27,059 nt of DNA from Hofstenia miamia. Lineage: Eukaryota; Xenacoelomorpha; Acoela; Hofsteniidae. Below the pieces are notes generated by a model, which was not told the origin of the DNA, made no database searches, and worked only from the letters and a program-made list of their open reading frames with translations. The position numbers and the translations under genes were made by a program. Positions 1 through 11,314 of the stretch are shown in pieces. Location: contig CABFPE010000100.1 in the NCBI GenBank assembly GCA_900660155.1, positions 1,106,452 through 1,133,510 of the forward strand. Reading direction: 5' to 3'. How positions within the stretch are numbered: the stretch's first letter is position 1; each line of letters starts with the position of its first letter.

Positions 1-12
1 ATATATATATAT
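1..12. repeat. (TA)n microsatellite at window edge
   Basis: A short run of alternating A and T sits at the left edge and probably continues outside the window. It directly precedes the LINE remnant, so the LINE's true left end cannot be seen. Confidence 0.6.
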
Positions 13-74
13 TCTAGAAGTCTCAATGCAAACAGAAATGATTTCTTAAATTTGATTTCAAAAATTGGAAAAAT

Positions 75-977
75 GCAATATTCATAATTACAGATACTTG
101 GCTTAAGCTTGATATCGACCCTAACTTGTTTAATCCAGACCAACAACATTTTGACGTTTTTTTCCTAAGAATCGAATAGGCAGACGTGGTGGACTTATTA
201 CAATTGTACCAAAATCTCTAAAACCAGCCCGTAAATCTGATTATGAATTTAATCACGGAATATTTGAAAAGCTGTAATTAGAAATAATATCAATAGAGAA
301 CTGTTTCCAAAAAGAATTGATAAACGTAACTTATAATCCAAATAAAAATTATCTAGTCGAATATCTTAATTATAAAGTAAACGAAATATCTGAAATACGT
401 AATGATTATAACTCTCTAAATATATTTGATGACTTTAATATTAATTACTTTAAATTTTATGAACGAAATTCAATAAATGAAATGTCTGCCACATGTAGTC
501 TTCGTTGTGTAAACACAGTGTGTAACACTCGCATGAACAATTTAATTGATCACTTTTTTTACTAACTCTGAAATTTCTTTCAAATATTTAATGTTTGAAT
601 CATTTAGTGATCATGCACTGTGTACATATATTAGTAGCAAAACTACTAAAAGCAAGCAATTTAAAACCATAAATGCAAGAGACTATTTATCTTACTCAGA
701 TGAAAAAATGGAAAAGGCCCTAAAAAACACAGCATTTAACTATATTTACACATTAAATTCTGGACCTCAGATGATTAATTACAAAGCATTAAACACCGTT
801 GCACCAATTAAGAAGCGACGGGTGAAGATTAAAGCAATTAAATTTCCTTTTTCAAACACCGGCGATAATCAAGTCCATGAACTAGTATCAATTAAACGAG
901 TATTATTTGATCTTGCGAAATGCCTGCCGATAAAGACTAATTGGACCAATCACAAAAGCTCAAAGAAACTTAATTAA
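75..977 (+). pseudogene. LINE endonuclease domain (APE/EEP type), broken
   Basis: Conceptual translation gives, in order, the block FIITDTWL near 81-104, a GGLITIVPKSL block near 190-225, the acidic FDDFNI block near 426-443 (the family has GDFN there) and SDHALCTYI near 607-633 (the family's SDH motif). These are the metal-binding and catalytic blocks of the exonuclease-endonuclease-phosphatase fold that nicks the target DNA. The reading frame is broken: one open piece runs 317-565, and a second, in another frame, runs 546-977. The break sits at a run of seven T near 552-560, so a homopolymer length change is the likely cause. Earlier pieces carry further stops. There is no evidence of expression. 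Confidence 0.82.
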
Positions 978-2340
978 GTATATAACAACAAAAAAATTAA
1001 CTAAAGCTCGACAAAAATTTTTTAATCAATTAAATTCTACTCGAGAAAAATGGCCATACATCCATAAATTTATTGGAAAATCTAAAGGTCTTTCATCCGA
1101 AATAAATAAATTAAATATCAATAATTTACGACCATAAAAGACAAAACTCAAAGACTAAATCATTTAAATTCAACATTCAAAGAAATTGGAAATTTCAATT
1201 TCCCACCTTATAAGAAAGTACAAAATTCTGGAAAACTCAAACAATCAAAACAATTATCTTTAGATTTGCTACAATCAATAAATTAGAAAACATTGTTAAG
1301 AAACTTTATACCAACAAATCAATCGCTTCTTATAACCTCCCATTTTTTATTATTAAACGTTTTTTTTCCTATTTTTGGAGAACAATTGTTAGTCGCAATC
1401 AATCAATGTATTATTGATTGTAAATTTCCAGACTTACTAAAAAAAATCAGATATAACTCCCATATATAAAAAGGTGACAACCTAAATGCAAACAATTATA
1501 GACCCATTTGTGTTACACATCCTTTTAGCAAACTCATTGAAAAACTGTTCTATGTTTAAATAAACGCATTTCTAAATCCTGCAAACATCCTATCAAATAA
1601 GCAATTTGGTATTCGTGCTGGACATAGCACAAAGGACGCAATTTTATCGATCACGCAACAAATTAAGTCTAATATATCTCATAATAACTGCAGTTGTGTA
1701 GCCTTACTAGATCTAACTAATGCATTCAATTCAATGAATTTCGATATCTTGCAAGAAATGTTTATAAATTATAATTTTGGTGCTAAATCAATTAATTTTA
1801 TCATGAACATCTTAAAAAATAGACAGTAGCGCGTAATATTAAACAGGAAAAAATCAATTTATATTACGACCGACAGTGGGTTACCCTAAGGTACTGTACT
1901 TGGACCAATTATATTTGCAATTTTTGTAAATGATATAATAAAACATGTTAAATACAGCGATATTTACTAACATGACGACAACACATGCCTAATAAGTACC
2001 ACAAAAAATGCTTTTGATGCTACAAAAACCTCCAAACAGATATAGAAAAATTAAACAATTATTTTACAAATAATCAACTAAAACTAAATATTGACAAACA
2101 CAATTTAAAAATTTTCTCACTGAAAGGTACAAAAAAACATAATAAGTGATATAAAACTTAGGTAAATAATAAGCAAATAAATCAAAGTGAGTCAATCAGC
2201 TATTTAGGAGTGGAGATAGATAATGAATTAAAATTTGAAAAGTTTCTACTGAAAAAAATTCCAAAAATGACCGCAGGCATTAGATATCTTTATGACTTAC
2301 GCAATGTAACATCAAGCATTATCATAAACAACTAATACAT
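978..2340 (+). pseudogene. LINE reverse transcriptase domain, broken
   Basis: Reverse transcriptase blocks appear in the expected order: KGDNLNANNYRPI near 1472-1510, QFGIRAGHSTKDAI near 1602-1643, LLDLTNAFNSMNFDIL near 1705-1752 (motif A), GTVLGPIIFAIFVNDI near 1891-1938 (motif B) and HDDNT near 1971-1985 (motif C, normally YADD). Further on, SISYLGVEIDNELKF near 2196-2240 matches the thumb-side block of this family. Inactivation is clear: a stop follows the tyrosine just before HDD, another falls in the block that normally reads VPQG (about 1886-1890), and others break the intervening sequence. The residue pattern is of the Jockey/CR1 type rather than the R2/R4 type seen at 20,042-21,292. 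Confidence 0.85.
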
Positions 2341-2400
2341 GCTTTCTGTTTGTCTCATTTTTAATACTGTTCCTTTCTTTTAACTAACCTAAATTCGAAA

Positions 2401-2825
2401 CATCGTATGCTTCTATCAAAGACATTTAATTGGTGTATAAAAACTCTAAACTTTGCACAAAAGCATGACGAAGCATCAGTATATCGTAATAAATATAAAA
2501 TATTATCTCCGTTCTATCCAATTCATCTACATATACTATCTATCTTATTTAAATTCAAATGTTTGCAAACATCTCTCCTTTTCCTTAATGATTATACGTA
2601 TTAAATTAAATGAGCGATCGCAAAAAATTTCTGTGTTTAGATAAAAATTCTAATGGCTTTCATCACATATCAATTAAATTGTGGAATAATTTAGATTATA
2701 AAACGCGAATGGAAAAAAACTATAAAAAGTTTAGAAAAAAATGGAAACGATTTCTTCTAATAAAACAATATACATTAGGTGACGGTAATACACTTCATGC
2801 ATTCGAAACATACATCCAAAATTGA
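2401..2825 (+). pseudogene. LINE C-terminal region, two frames
   Basis: After the reverse transcriptase the protein continues as FNWCIKTLNFAQKHDEAS and VYRNKYKILS (2,407-2,604), then in another frame as HHISIKLWNNLDYKTR (within 2,610-2,825). A lysine-rich tail following a LWN-L-x-x block is usual at the C-terminus of Jockey/CR1-like ORF2 proteins, where it follows the thumb. The frame changes near 2,605. The final stop at 2,823-2,825 is a plausible true end of ORF2, because the sequence then turns into low-complexity AT-rich DNA. The assignment rests on position and motif resemblance; no enzymatic function is known for this segment. Confidence 0.65.
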
Positions 2826-2830
2826 GCACC

Positions 2831-5800
2831 TACAGAAACATTCGCACAAACTTTGATTACATTATTACATATTAATTTGTAGTTAATTATTTGTTTATAT
2901 TTTATTTTATTAAATTTGCTTTATTATTCTTTTAAGCAATGTTTTACGTTCAAGAAACCCACCGGGTTATGATTATATAAACTATTCGCCACCTAATGTT
3001 CTGCATAACTATATTTCTTCCTGCAAAAAACAAGGAAAAATTAGAAAGCACATAGTTATAATGGCCAATTATAGCGAAACATTAATTTCAGTAAGCTTCA
3101 CCTTAGCGAACTTTTGAATATGTCAACTTTCCTATTTATGTATACAAATATATAAAAGCAGCTGAAAAATTACGCAACATTAAGTATAATAATAATAATA
3201 TAAAAGCAATATGAACTACATAAGGCACTTCTATGTAACAAGCTTTTGTTAGCAATACATAGAGTTTTTTCTCCACAATAGCTGAACAGAACAATAACGT
3301 TCTACAACGCATAAAATTCTCTGTATTTTTAAAATCTAAGGTATACATAATATTGCAAATTCATTAATTAACGAAATTGTCACAATCGAGTTCTGTAGAA
3401 AAAAAACAGGTAGTAATATCGTTTCTTTACTCTAATATTAATAATAGGAGGCCCAATTCAATAAACTCTTCTTCATTATTGGTTTTTAATTGAATTAAGA
3501 AGCAATAATTCATCATTATGGTTTATAATCTATATTATATATCTTCATCCGCCCTCCGCATTTCTCTGTTCTCAATTTCACCCTGGAATGATACGACTAA
3601 AACATAACTCAATCAATTAAAAAATTATAATGACACATTCATAAAGTTCTTGTCAATGTCATACTCCTGGCAATAATAGCTTTGTGTAAATTTAGATAAT
3701 TTCATTCCCATGGACCGAATCTTTGGGAATAAAAAGCTTGAATTGATATTAATATCAGTTTTAAGCATGTTTAAGCGCACTACATACTTTTTCAATATTA
3801 AATTATCTATATCTTTAGAATTTATGCAATTAAGGACTTTAACTATCAAATACATATGCACATAGTCAATTGAGGTAGAAATATCTTGCACTCAGACGTA
3901 TTACTCAATATTAATTACAGAATTTAAACTATTGTCTAATGAAGTAATTATTGAAACTATACTTATTAAAGCGATAGATATTTTACGGCCTATTTGATAA
4001 CATTGAATTTATATTTTCCTGCTCACTATGTCTAACAACATATTCCGTTACCTAGCAAGCAAATTTGAATTAATTTTCTAGTTTCTATAATGAATTACTA
4101 GATGGCATAACAAGTGAGTATTGTGTTGCTATTGTTTGAGAATAACATAAATGAATTCAGCATAGTATAAGAACATTTACGCATCGAAACCCGATAATAT
4201 TGCATATTGTAACTGAAAAAATGCAGTTCATAAGCAATCATTTGAAGTCATCCGCTCATACTCATTTAAAGTAGAAATACATTTGTAAATTTCAATGCTG
4301 AAAATCAGGATCACGTCAACCAATTTTTTAGAAAAATTTAATTTACAGTATAAAACATGCCAACAGAGTTGAGAAATAACTTTTTAAATGGAAATATTTT
4401 TTACTGCACCACCGCTAAAATTCAATGTTAATAATCCATATAATTATAGCAACCTTGAATCCGTTTGAAATTTCAAAGTTAAACCAGTGAGCCCCTATGC
4501 TATTTTGATAGCTTAAAGATGCATGCCAGTTCAAGCAAAGGGAATGAAGACATAGCAGTGGTAGACTGAGAAGAAGGAGTTGACAAAGTGATATGCATAT
4601 CAGTAGAATGCAAATAAATAAAACAAGGATAGGGAGTTGGAAGTAAAACTAAAAAGATTGTAGATATTTATCAAATGTCAAAGAGGGGCCGAAGTTGTGC
4701 ATCTGTGGTTGCCAATTTTGACCTTTCGGTAGTACAGATCTTTTGAAAGTCGTTGATAAAGTTTCACACGGACTTCCTAAACCAAAATTCAGTGCTTTAA
4801 TATAAAGTTCTAATTCTGTTAATAGCAAAAACTATTATATGCATGAATAATGCGTTGTATAGAATTGAAATATTACGTTCTTCTCCTTAATCATATTCGA
4901 CCTGGTCTTTTTTGGCCTCCTCAAGTCTGGAGAAGGAGGATCCCCCACCATATTTAACTTTGGATTGAATTATGAAATTTGATGCTATCATTATTGTTGA
5001 TGACGCAATCAAATCTGAAAATTTAGGTATATTTTTGGAATATAGTACATATTGGTTTTCCCTTTTGGAAATGATCAAATTCATTAAAATTTATACCTAT
5101 GTAATCCCCCTGTTATCAGATATAATTTTCACAGTAACGATAATAAATGATAAGCATACGTAAAATGATCAGACATTTAGAAAATAAGTATTGGAGGAAG
5201 GAGTTGTAATTGCCAATAAAAGTTTGGAAAAGTCACCAAATATTCATCTGACAGAACAGGATTAGAAAGAATGACAATAAATCTACGTTTCGAATTGATG
5301 TGGTACTAGTTATTGAGGTTGTTGCAATATCACTTTATTGACATAATTTTTAAGTGCAATGCATTAGTCGAATGAATTATTTAATATATCCTAGATCGAG
5401 TAATACAATTACTTAAATAAGTTCTGTACTTTGTTGAACAAGGTTTTTTGTAATTTAGATTGTTTTAAATTAAAATATATTTCACGATATTTGCGAAGAT
5501 TCAGACAGAATGTTTTTTGATGTTACTAATCGCTTATTCTGATATAATCTCTAATAAGATTAACCATGAAGTAAATGTCTGCCATCAATAGCTACCAAAG
5601 TATTGATACTCTTAGCCTTTGATGAGTTAAGCCAAACTTCATTGTTATAAAAAAGCCATTGCATTTTGTTTAAGAGTGCTCCCGCCTAATGAAAGTTTTT
5701 GTTTATTTGGGCAATTTCATATGACACCAACTTGAAGAAAAATGACACAAAATTTGAAAAGCCACAAATTATGTCTATTTTTCTAAAAAATCAATATAAA

Positions 5801-6996
5801 ATTTGCTTTGACAAGGATAATGATTTTTTTCCATTTGTTATAGGTTCCCTAGTACTTTTAGAATAATCACATTATTTTATGGCAAAAAAGTTATTTTTTT
5901 CAAGTTTGAAAATTTGTTGCTCATAATTTTTTTCATTTTATTCCTAAGCTCGCGATAATGGTAAGAGTCTTAGGCAGCTATTTTGATCTTCATTGGTTTC
6001 AAAAATAGAAAACGTATTTTAAACATCAATTTTATTATATACTATAATTCCACATGTTGACTTTATATATTCAAGAAAATTTTACTTGTCTCATCAGGTA
6101 AATGACTTCATTTGTAGTCATAGGGAGGCAGCTCATGGCAATAGCTACTTCTCATCAAACGACAACGCGGGAACTAATATTAGGCTAAGATTGAGTACTT
6201 CCGATTTATTTCTAGTCTATACATTTCTTATAGTTTTTCTAAAATACATAGACTTATGGTCTTAAATTGATTAAATAAATGTTTTTATTTGAAAGAAAAC
6301 ATTCGATTTTATATAGATTTTGCCGTTTTTAAAAACTGAAAAAATTTCATTTAATAGGTGGGAACACCCTTTAGAAGAATAAATTTTAAAAATTTCAAAG
6401 ACTAAGAATATATTTTAATTTGAACATAGAAATATATATCTTAGAAATATACTGTCACCACATGAACTTGTAGAAACCAATAATGGGATGCAGTGTATTT
6501 GCCAATGTGTGTTAATTACATAATGTCAATGACATTGACGTATACGACTCACAACTCCAATAGACTGACCACAACAATTACCTATTCAATATGATTCAGT
6601 AATAGAAAAATTCAAAAATGGAGCAAATAATTATGTTGAGATTTCATTATTAATTATTAACAATTATTTATTCACTTGGAAAGGCTTAGCAAAATCTATT
6701 TATTTTACAATGTTGACTTGTTACGAAAAACATTTGATTTAAGCATTACTTTCAAACTATTGCCTGACCTTGAAAATTAATCCCAACCGTAAAATGAATA
6801 CAGACAACCTTACGCAATTTACTCATCTTCTGGTGTTTTCATTGTCAGCCCTGTACATTAAGGTGCTTAGTAATATTTATAAAAAAGCTGCTATTTGTGT
6901 TTATGAATAAATCAAATTTCTCTATCAAATATTCATACAAAGCTTTGTTTTATAATTCACTAGACAATTTCATTCAGCAATGCACGGACTTCTAGT
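2831..6996. other. Unassigned AT-rich non-coding DNA
   Basis: No gene, RNA gene or transposase motif could be recognised on either strand over about 4.2 kb. The first 100 bases or so are probably LINE 3' UTR, ending near a small AACCC-ACC-GGGTT stem-loop at 2,956-2,968. Open stretches of 65-88 codons occur (for example 3,625-3,891 minus and 4,887-5,084 minus), but they show no recognisable domain and have the length expected by chance. A slightly GC-richer patch at 6,100-6,190 is also unassigned. Unrecognised old repeats or introns are possible. Confidence 0.6.
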
Positions 6997-7562
6997 CAGG
7001 GGCGGATCCATCAAAAAAAATTTAGGAGGCAATTTTTCAATTTTTTTCAGTCTTAAAAATGGAATTATTGCTTAAACCAATACACTTGCTGCATGCGCAT
7101 TATACTTATGTTGATGAAGTAAAGCCTAGCCAGTAAGTCTTTCCTCGACCATATTGTTCTCAGCCAAGTTTTCAATGAGTGCATAGAGGAAAAGCTTATT
7201 TCTGCTGAAGCAACACTGACTAGCACTGTCAGAGTATTTTATGGAAAAGTGTACATTAGTAAAAAATTGCCTATCACATTTCTCCAGCATTTCTTTCTTA
7301 CTTGTCAGCAGGGCAGTATGACTTGCAGATCTTTTTCATTTTTCTTTCAACAACTGAATGTTGGCTTGCAGAGCAACAATCATGACTAAACATACCACCA
7401 TAAGTATTGAAAATTAATTTATCTCAGATCTTGTTTAAATAACTCCAATTATATTAATCATATAGCACAATATTTCATTTAACGTATTCACAGGTTTAGG
7501 GGGGAAATCATTCAAATTGGCCCACTGAATTCGTAACTGCTCCTAGTAAGGATTTGTCCCTG
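6997..7562 (-). mobile_element. Deleted hAT DNA transposon
   Basis: The left end starts CAGGGGCGGATCCAT. The right end, read on the minus strand, starts CAGGGACAAATCCTT. That is an 11 of 15 match, and three of the four differences are G-to-A changes. CAG...CTG ends are usual for hAT elements. A hAT transposase C-terminus lies on the minus strand about 70 bases from the left end, where a C-terminus would be. At 566 bp the element is far shorter than an autonomous hAT, so most of the transposase is missing. The 8 bases before and after the proposed ends (cttctagt and ggtgttgc) do not match, so the right boundary is less certain than the left. Confidence 0.6.
7065..7235 (-). pseudogene. hAT transposase C-terminal dimerisation domain fragment
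   Basis: Reading leftward from 7,235 gives TLTVLVSVASAEISFSSM, followed by KTWLRTIWSRKDLLARLYFI. This matches the well-known hAT C-terminal pattern (vsvASAERsFS...K..lRs.m...RL..La), the dimerisation domain of hAT transposases. About 57 codons are open, ending in TAA at 7,067-7,065. A stop lies immediately upstream in the same frame, and nothing of the N-terminal BED finger or RNase H-like core was found. The fragment is therefore a remnant without enzyme activity. Confidence 0.8.
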
Positions 7563-9925
7563 GGTGTTGCAATTTTGGAAAGAGTGACCATCTATCTCCT
7601 ATTCATCTCGTTCAATAATCAAAAGACAAAATTTTAAATGGTGTGAATGCTTGTGGACGAAAAATGCCATCATTCCCTAAAGCAACTTCCCCCTACTAAC
7701 ACTGGCTTTTCAAAGAAACAAGACGGATTAATTCTAATGAAAACACAACTACAGTATTATCAATTCTCAACGGCAGAAGAAATTATCGATGTTTCGTTGG
7801 AGTGGTTTCATGGTTTAAAATAAAAAGACTTCGTAATGCAAATAAGAATGTTGGGTAATCATTACCGAAACGCCATAGGTAAGCAAAGCGACCTCGTTAT
7901 ATAATTAGATATTTGTTTCTTGAAATATATCATTTTATCTGGAATTAATGTCGCAATTTTCAAAACTTTCTGATCGTCCCAAATGCATGTACCTTGAAAA
8001 TAGTGTGAAAAACGAAAAGAATTCGTTTGACAGATTTGGAAAATGCATTAGCCAATATTTTTGAGCTAATAATAGTTATAATCTTTAACTTCTATTGTTT
8101 TTGTAGTTAGAAAACAACTTTTATCACTATATTTGAATGCTTGTACTTGACACATGGCTGCATTTCAACAAAAATAGTATAAACATAAATATTTTGTTAG
8201 TAAATTGGAGAAATCTTAGTAAATTCAATCTCTAGGTTTGTTTCCCAAAAATACGATTGAGAAAACTAGCAAAAATGTGTCTATAATTTTGCATTTTAGA
8301 ATTTCAAAATCCTTTAAAATAAAAGGTTTACTTTAATGTAACAAGACATCGGCAGTAGCTTAACAATAGCAAAAAAACTTAATAGAGCTTATTCCATTAT
8401 TTATTCAGGAAATAGCATGTGGAGTACATTAGTACTTTCTAAATAAAAACGTGAATTAGTATTTGACAAAAGTTGAATGCATAAAATGTCTAGAAAACGG
8501 AGTCAGTAAATTTATAGGCAAACGCTATTTATGAAATATAAAACTTGTGGTTTCCAAACATTTTTAAGTATTGTACTAAATTAATTTAATATGTCCTTGA
8601 CATAACTGTAAGTAATATTATTGTGGTGATATTATTGAGTCACTGCGAGGGTTATTTTGCGAAAGTTATAAAAAGAAACTCTTTAAAATTTCGAAAATAT
8701 AGTTTTCAGTTAAGAAAATGACATATATTTAAAGCTGAAATAAAATTAACTTTATATCGACAAAGCTATAAATTTATAAAAGAGGTAAGATGGAAAATCA
8801 GAATCTCTAATCCAAAATATGTATAGAGGCAACATTTATGCTGCTTACTATAAGGTATTATCAAATCATTAGCAACATGAGCATTAAATTAGAAATTTAT
8901 TGTACACTGTTTTCTAGAAATCTGCTAAATCCACTGTGTAGGAAACAGCTTTTTTGAACAGCATTTTCTAAAAGAAATGTCATGACTATATTGATATTTA
9001 TAAGCAGTTAGAACAAATTGATAAAAGCAATATTATCTCTTCGCCTTCTAGCAATAGTATGTATTAACTTGTCAAGGATAATTCCGGGTTGTTTTGAATT
9101 AGAATTTTGTGAACCATGTTGGATAAATATTCAGATTCACGTGTTTTCCTATTGTTTATTTATGCTAAACAAGGTTGAAAGATAAATGGGAGTGTAATGT
9201 ATTAAGAAGTAAAGTTCACTACACACACTTTATGAAACAGAAAATGACTTTATTTGTTCAATTTACTGCACTCATTTGCTTTCCATTTCAATGAGATTAA
9301 TTTCTTCTCTAAATTTAGTTCATTAGTTTAAATTCAAGCGTTGCAATATTGTCCTTGCTGTTTCGAAAATCATGTTAATATATTTTGCTTTAATAATAAA
9401 CATTTAACACAATAAAAAAATACACGACAGTAGTATTAGGCTTATATTCTTTTCAAAGGTTATTAAAATTAAAATTAGAAACTAGACATTCGCAGTGTTT
9501 CATTAATTTGAACTTGAATTACCTAAATTTTATAACTTTGAAGACTGTTGATTTATTGGCGCATAAACTACTTTGAAGCTCAGCATGGTTGATATCTCAG
9601 GTGTACTATTTATATGTTTGCATTTGTTCACGTTAGATTTCTACAAATCACAGTGGTGTTGGTTTCTCTTCTTATATAAGATAGACATTCTCGCTCTCTG
9701 TAATTTTCTAATGTAAATTAAGTTTATGTGAGAATCTACTCTAACAAATATATTTTGTCTTCATCTCGGTCATTCTCAAAAGAAATCCAAGACGTTTGCA
9801 ATTTTTTAGAATTTAGGGTAGGTTAGCAGCACACTACTTCAATTTGACAGCAGAAAGTGGCAAAGAAGTAGTCTTAATCAGGCATAAGCAAGTAAAGTTA
9901 GACCAATCAAACACTATTCATTCCT
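7563..9925. other. Unassigned AT-rich non-coding DNA
   Basis: Both strands are dense in stop codons, and no transposase, reverse transcriptase, RNA gene or clear repeat was recognised. The base composition resembles the rest of the non-coding DNA in the window. It could be intergenic or intronic. Confidence 0.55.
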
Positions 9926-10107
9926 ACCAGATACGTTTTCAAAAGCCAGATGAGTCAATAGGACTAAATAATTCGGCATATAATAACCTAACAAAATATT
10001 GTACATAATGACTTAAACCAGATACGTTTTCAAAAGCCAGATGAGTCAATAGGACTAAATAATTCGGCATATAATAACCTAACAAAATATTGTACATAAT
10101 GACTTAA
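9926..10107. repeat. Exact 91-bp tandem duplication
   Basis: Copy 1 is 9,926-10,016 and copy 2 is 10,017-10,107. The two are identical at every base and directly adjacent. The unit starts ACCAGATACG and ends TGACTTAA. It encodes nothing recognisable. Lack of divergence in otherwise heavily mutated DNA means either a recent duplication or an assembly artefact at a heterozygous or slipped site. Confidence 0.97.
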
Positions 10108-10900
10108 TTCAGAAGCCAGTTTGTGTCTTGGTAACATATTCCAGTGTCATTTGTGAAATGTAGAAAATGTTCAGTCATAAAAACAGGTCTATGTATCTTC
10201 ATAGATATAATTGGATTGGTTGCCTTAGTTTTATCACTATATACATTTATATTTTCTAGAAATTTTGCTTTGATATCAATCTGCTTTAACCGTTGCAAAT
10301 ATAATGAAGACTTCTGAATTATTCACACATCTTGGTGTAATTATTAAGTATGCAGCTTCTAGTCTAAAACACATAACTTTAATATTAGGTTGGCGTGCAA
10401 ATTTGTTTCATCTTTTCTAAGCAAAATGCTAAATGTTCAAGCCTAAGCTTTGAATAATCTAAACACATGCCTAATTGCTGATTACTTGAATCTGTAACCA
10501 AATCTAATATAGATACAGATAGGTTTATTGCAGTTTTTATCACTATAAGAGGCAAGTGGCTTGGATAAAACAATTAGTCTTAGTTCATAGGCAATTTCTA
10601 AAACTTATTTAGTATTTTGTTTTATTGGCACCATAAATTAAACACTTTAGTGACTACAAAGGTGATGTTCTTTATGTTGCGTAAATTAAATAACTTCTTT
10701 TCTCTAATTTAATATCCACTATAAGCTGAAAACCGTGTATAGGTGTCTTGATAGCTTTTTGCTAATGATAATATATAAACAAATACTTCATAAAATATAT
10801 AACATTCCATAAAGAATCTGATATTTGCAATCAGCATTGTTTTTCAAATATTTCATTTTATGATGTAGATTGAATGGAGGTGTTCCTGTTATAATTCACG
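10108..10900. other. Unassigned stretch between tandem repeat and piggyBac copy
   Basis: Two minus-strand open stretches (10,298-10,104 and 10,573-10,385) have no recognisable domain. At 10,386 the sequence TTAGGTTGGCGTGCAAATTT follows TA and looks like a mariner terminal repeat, but no partner end or transposase sequence was found nearby. Nothing else is supported. Confidence 0.5.
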
Positions 10901-10912
10901 GTTAAACAAAGT

Positions 10913-10934
10913 TTGGGTAATTCTGTTACCCCAA
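10913..10934. repeat. piggyBac-flank palindrome, copy 1
   Basis: The sequence is TTGGGTAA, then TTCTG, then TTACCCCAA. The arms pair except for one missing G. It lies eight bases inside the proposed left TTAA and may be a subterminal transposase binding site. Confidence 0.8.
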
Positions 10935-11088
10935 GAACAACTAGCGTAGGATTTTGAACGCAAATCGATTAGGAAGCATCTGATTTATCGTGATTTTTCC
11001 AAATTTTTAAAGTACTTCTTGTCTGCAAATTTTGGAAGCTAGCTTAATTTTACTTATTACGATTTTTCAAAACATCATTAGGCTAAGT

Positions 11089-11111
11089 TTGGGGTAATTT
11101 TGTTACCCCAA
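11089..11111. repeat. piggyBac-flank palindrome, copy 2 (perfect)
   Basis: TTGGGGTAA and TTACCCCAA form a perfect 9-bp inverted repeat around the 5-base spacer TTTTG. It lies about 200 bases before the transposase start codon. Confidence 0.9.
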
Positions 11112-11314
11112 TCAAATCCACTTTAAACTTTTGTTTTAGGATAGTTGCTTGTAATTAAAATTAGTGCTATACCTGAAAAACCCTAATGCTATGCATTCAT
11201 GTACATTTAAATAAATATTTATTTATTTTGAAGCCAAAAATACATGTATAGTGTCTCTATTATTATTCGTTTTTTAATTTTTAAATGCTAAGTTTTTATA
11301 AATTTTTAGTTGTT

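Larger units (their letters stand above)
38..2830 (+). mobile_element. Degenerate APE-type non-LTR retrotransposon (LINE), Jockey/CR1-like
   Basis: One long LINE copy can be followed in order along the plus strand: an apurinic-type endonuclease, a reverse transcriptase and the C-terminal tail typical of this group. This order identifies an ORF2-like polyprotein that would nick DNA and copy its own RNA at the target. The copy is dead, with many in-frame stops and several frameshifts. ORF1 and the 5' end are not visible, because the element already starts inside the endonuclease at the window edge. The clade call rests on motif style only; Jockey, CR1 or a related clade are all possible. About 100 bases of AT-rich sequence after 2,825 may be its 3' UTR, but no clear poly(A) or target-site duplication was found. 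Confidence 0.85.

Noticed and set aside
3625..3891. 88-codon minus-strand open frame
   Set aside because: No recognisable domain, and this length is expected by chance in about 27 kb of AT-rich DNA. No splice context could be defended.
4887..5163. Overlapping open frames on both strands (65 and 63 codons)
   Set aside because: They are short, overlap each other on opposite strands and show no family motif.
10104..10573. Two minus-strand open frames beside the 91-bp duplication
   Set aside because: They lie in separate pieces broken by stops, with no recognised domain; one runs into a mariner-like end, so coding is not supported.
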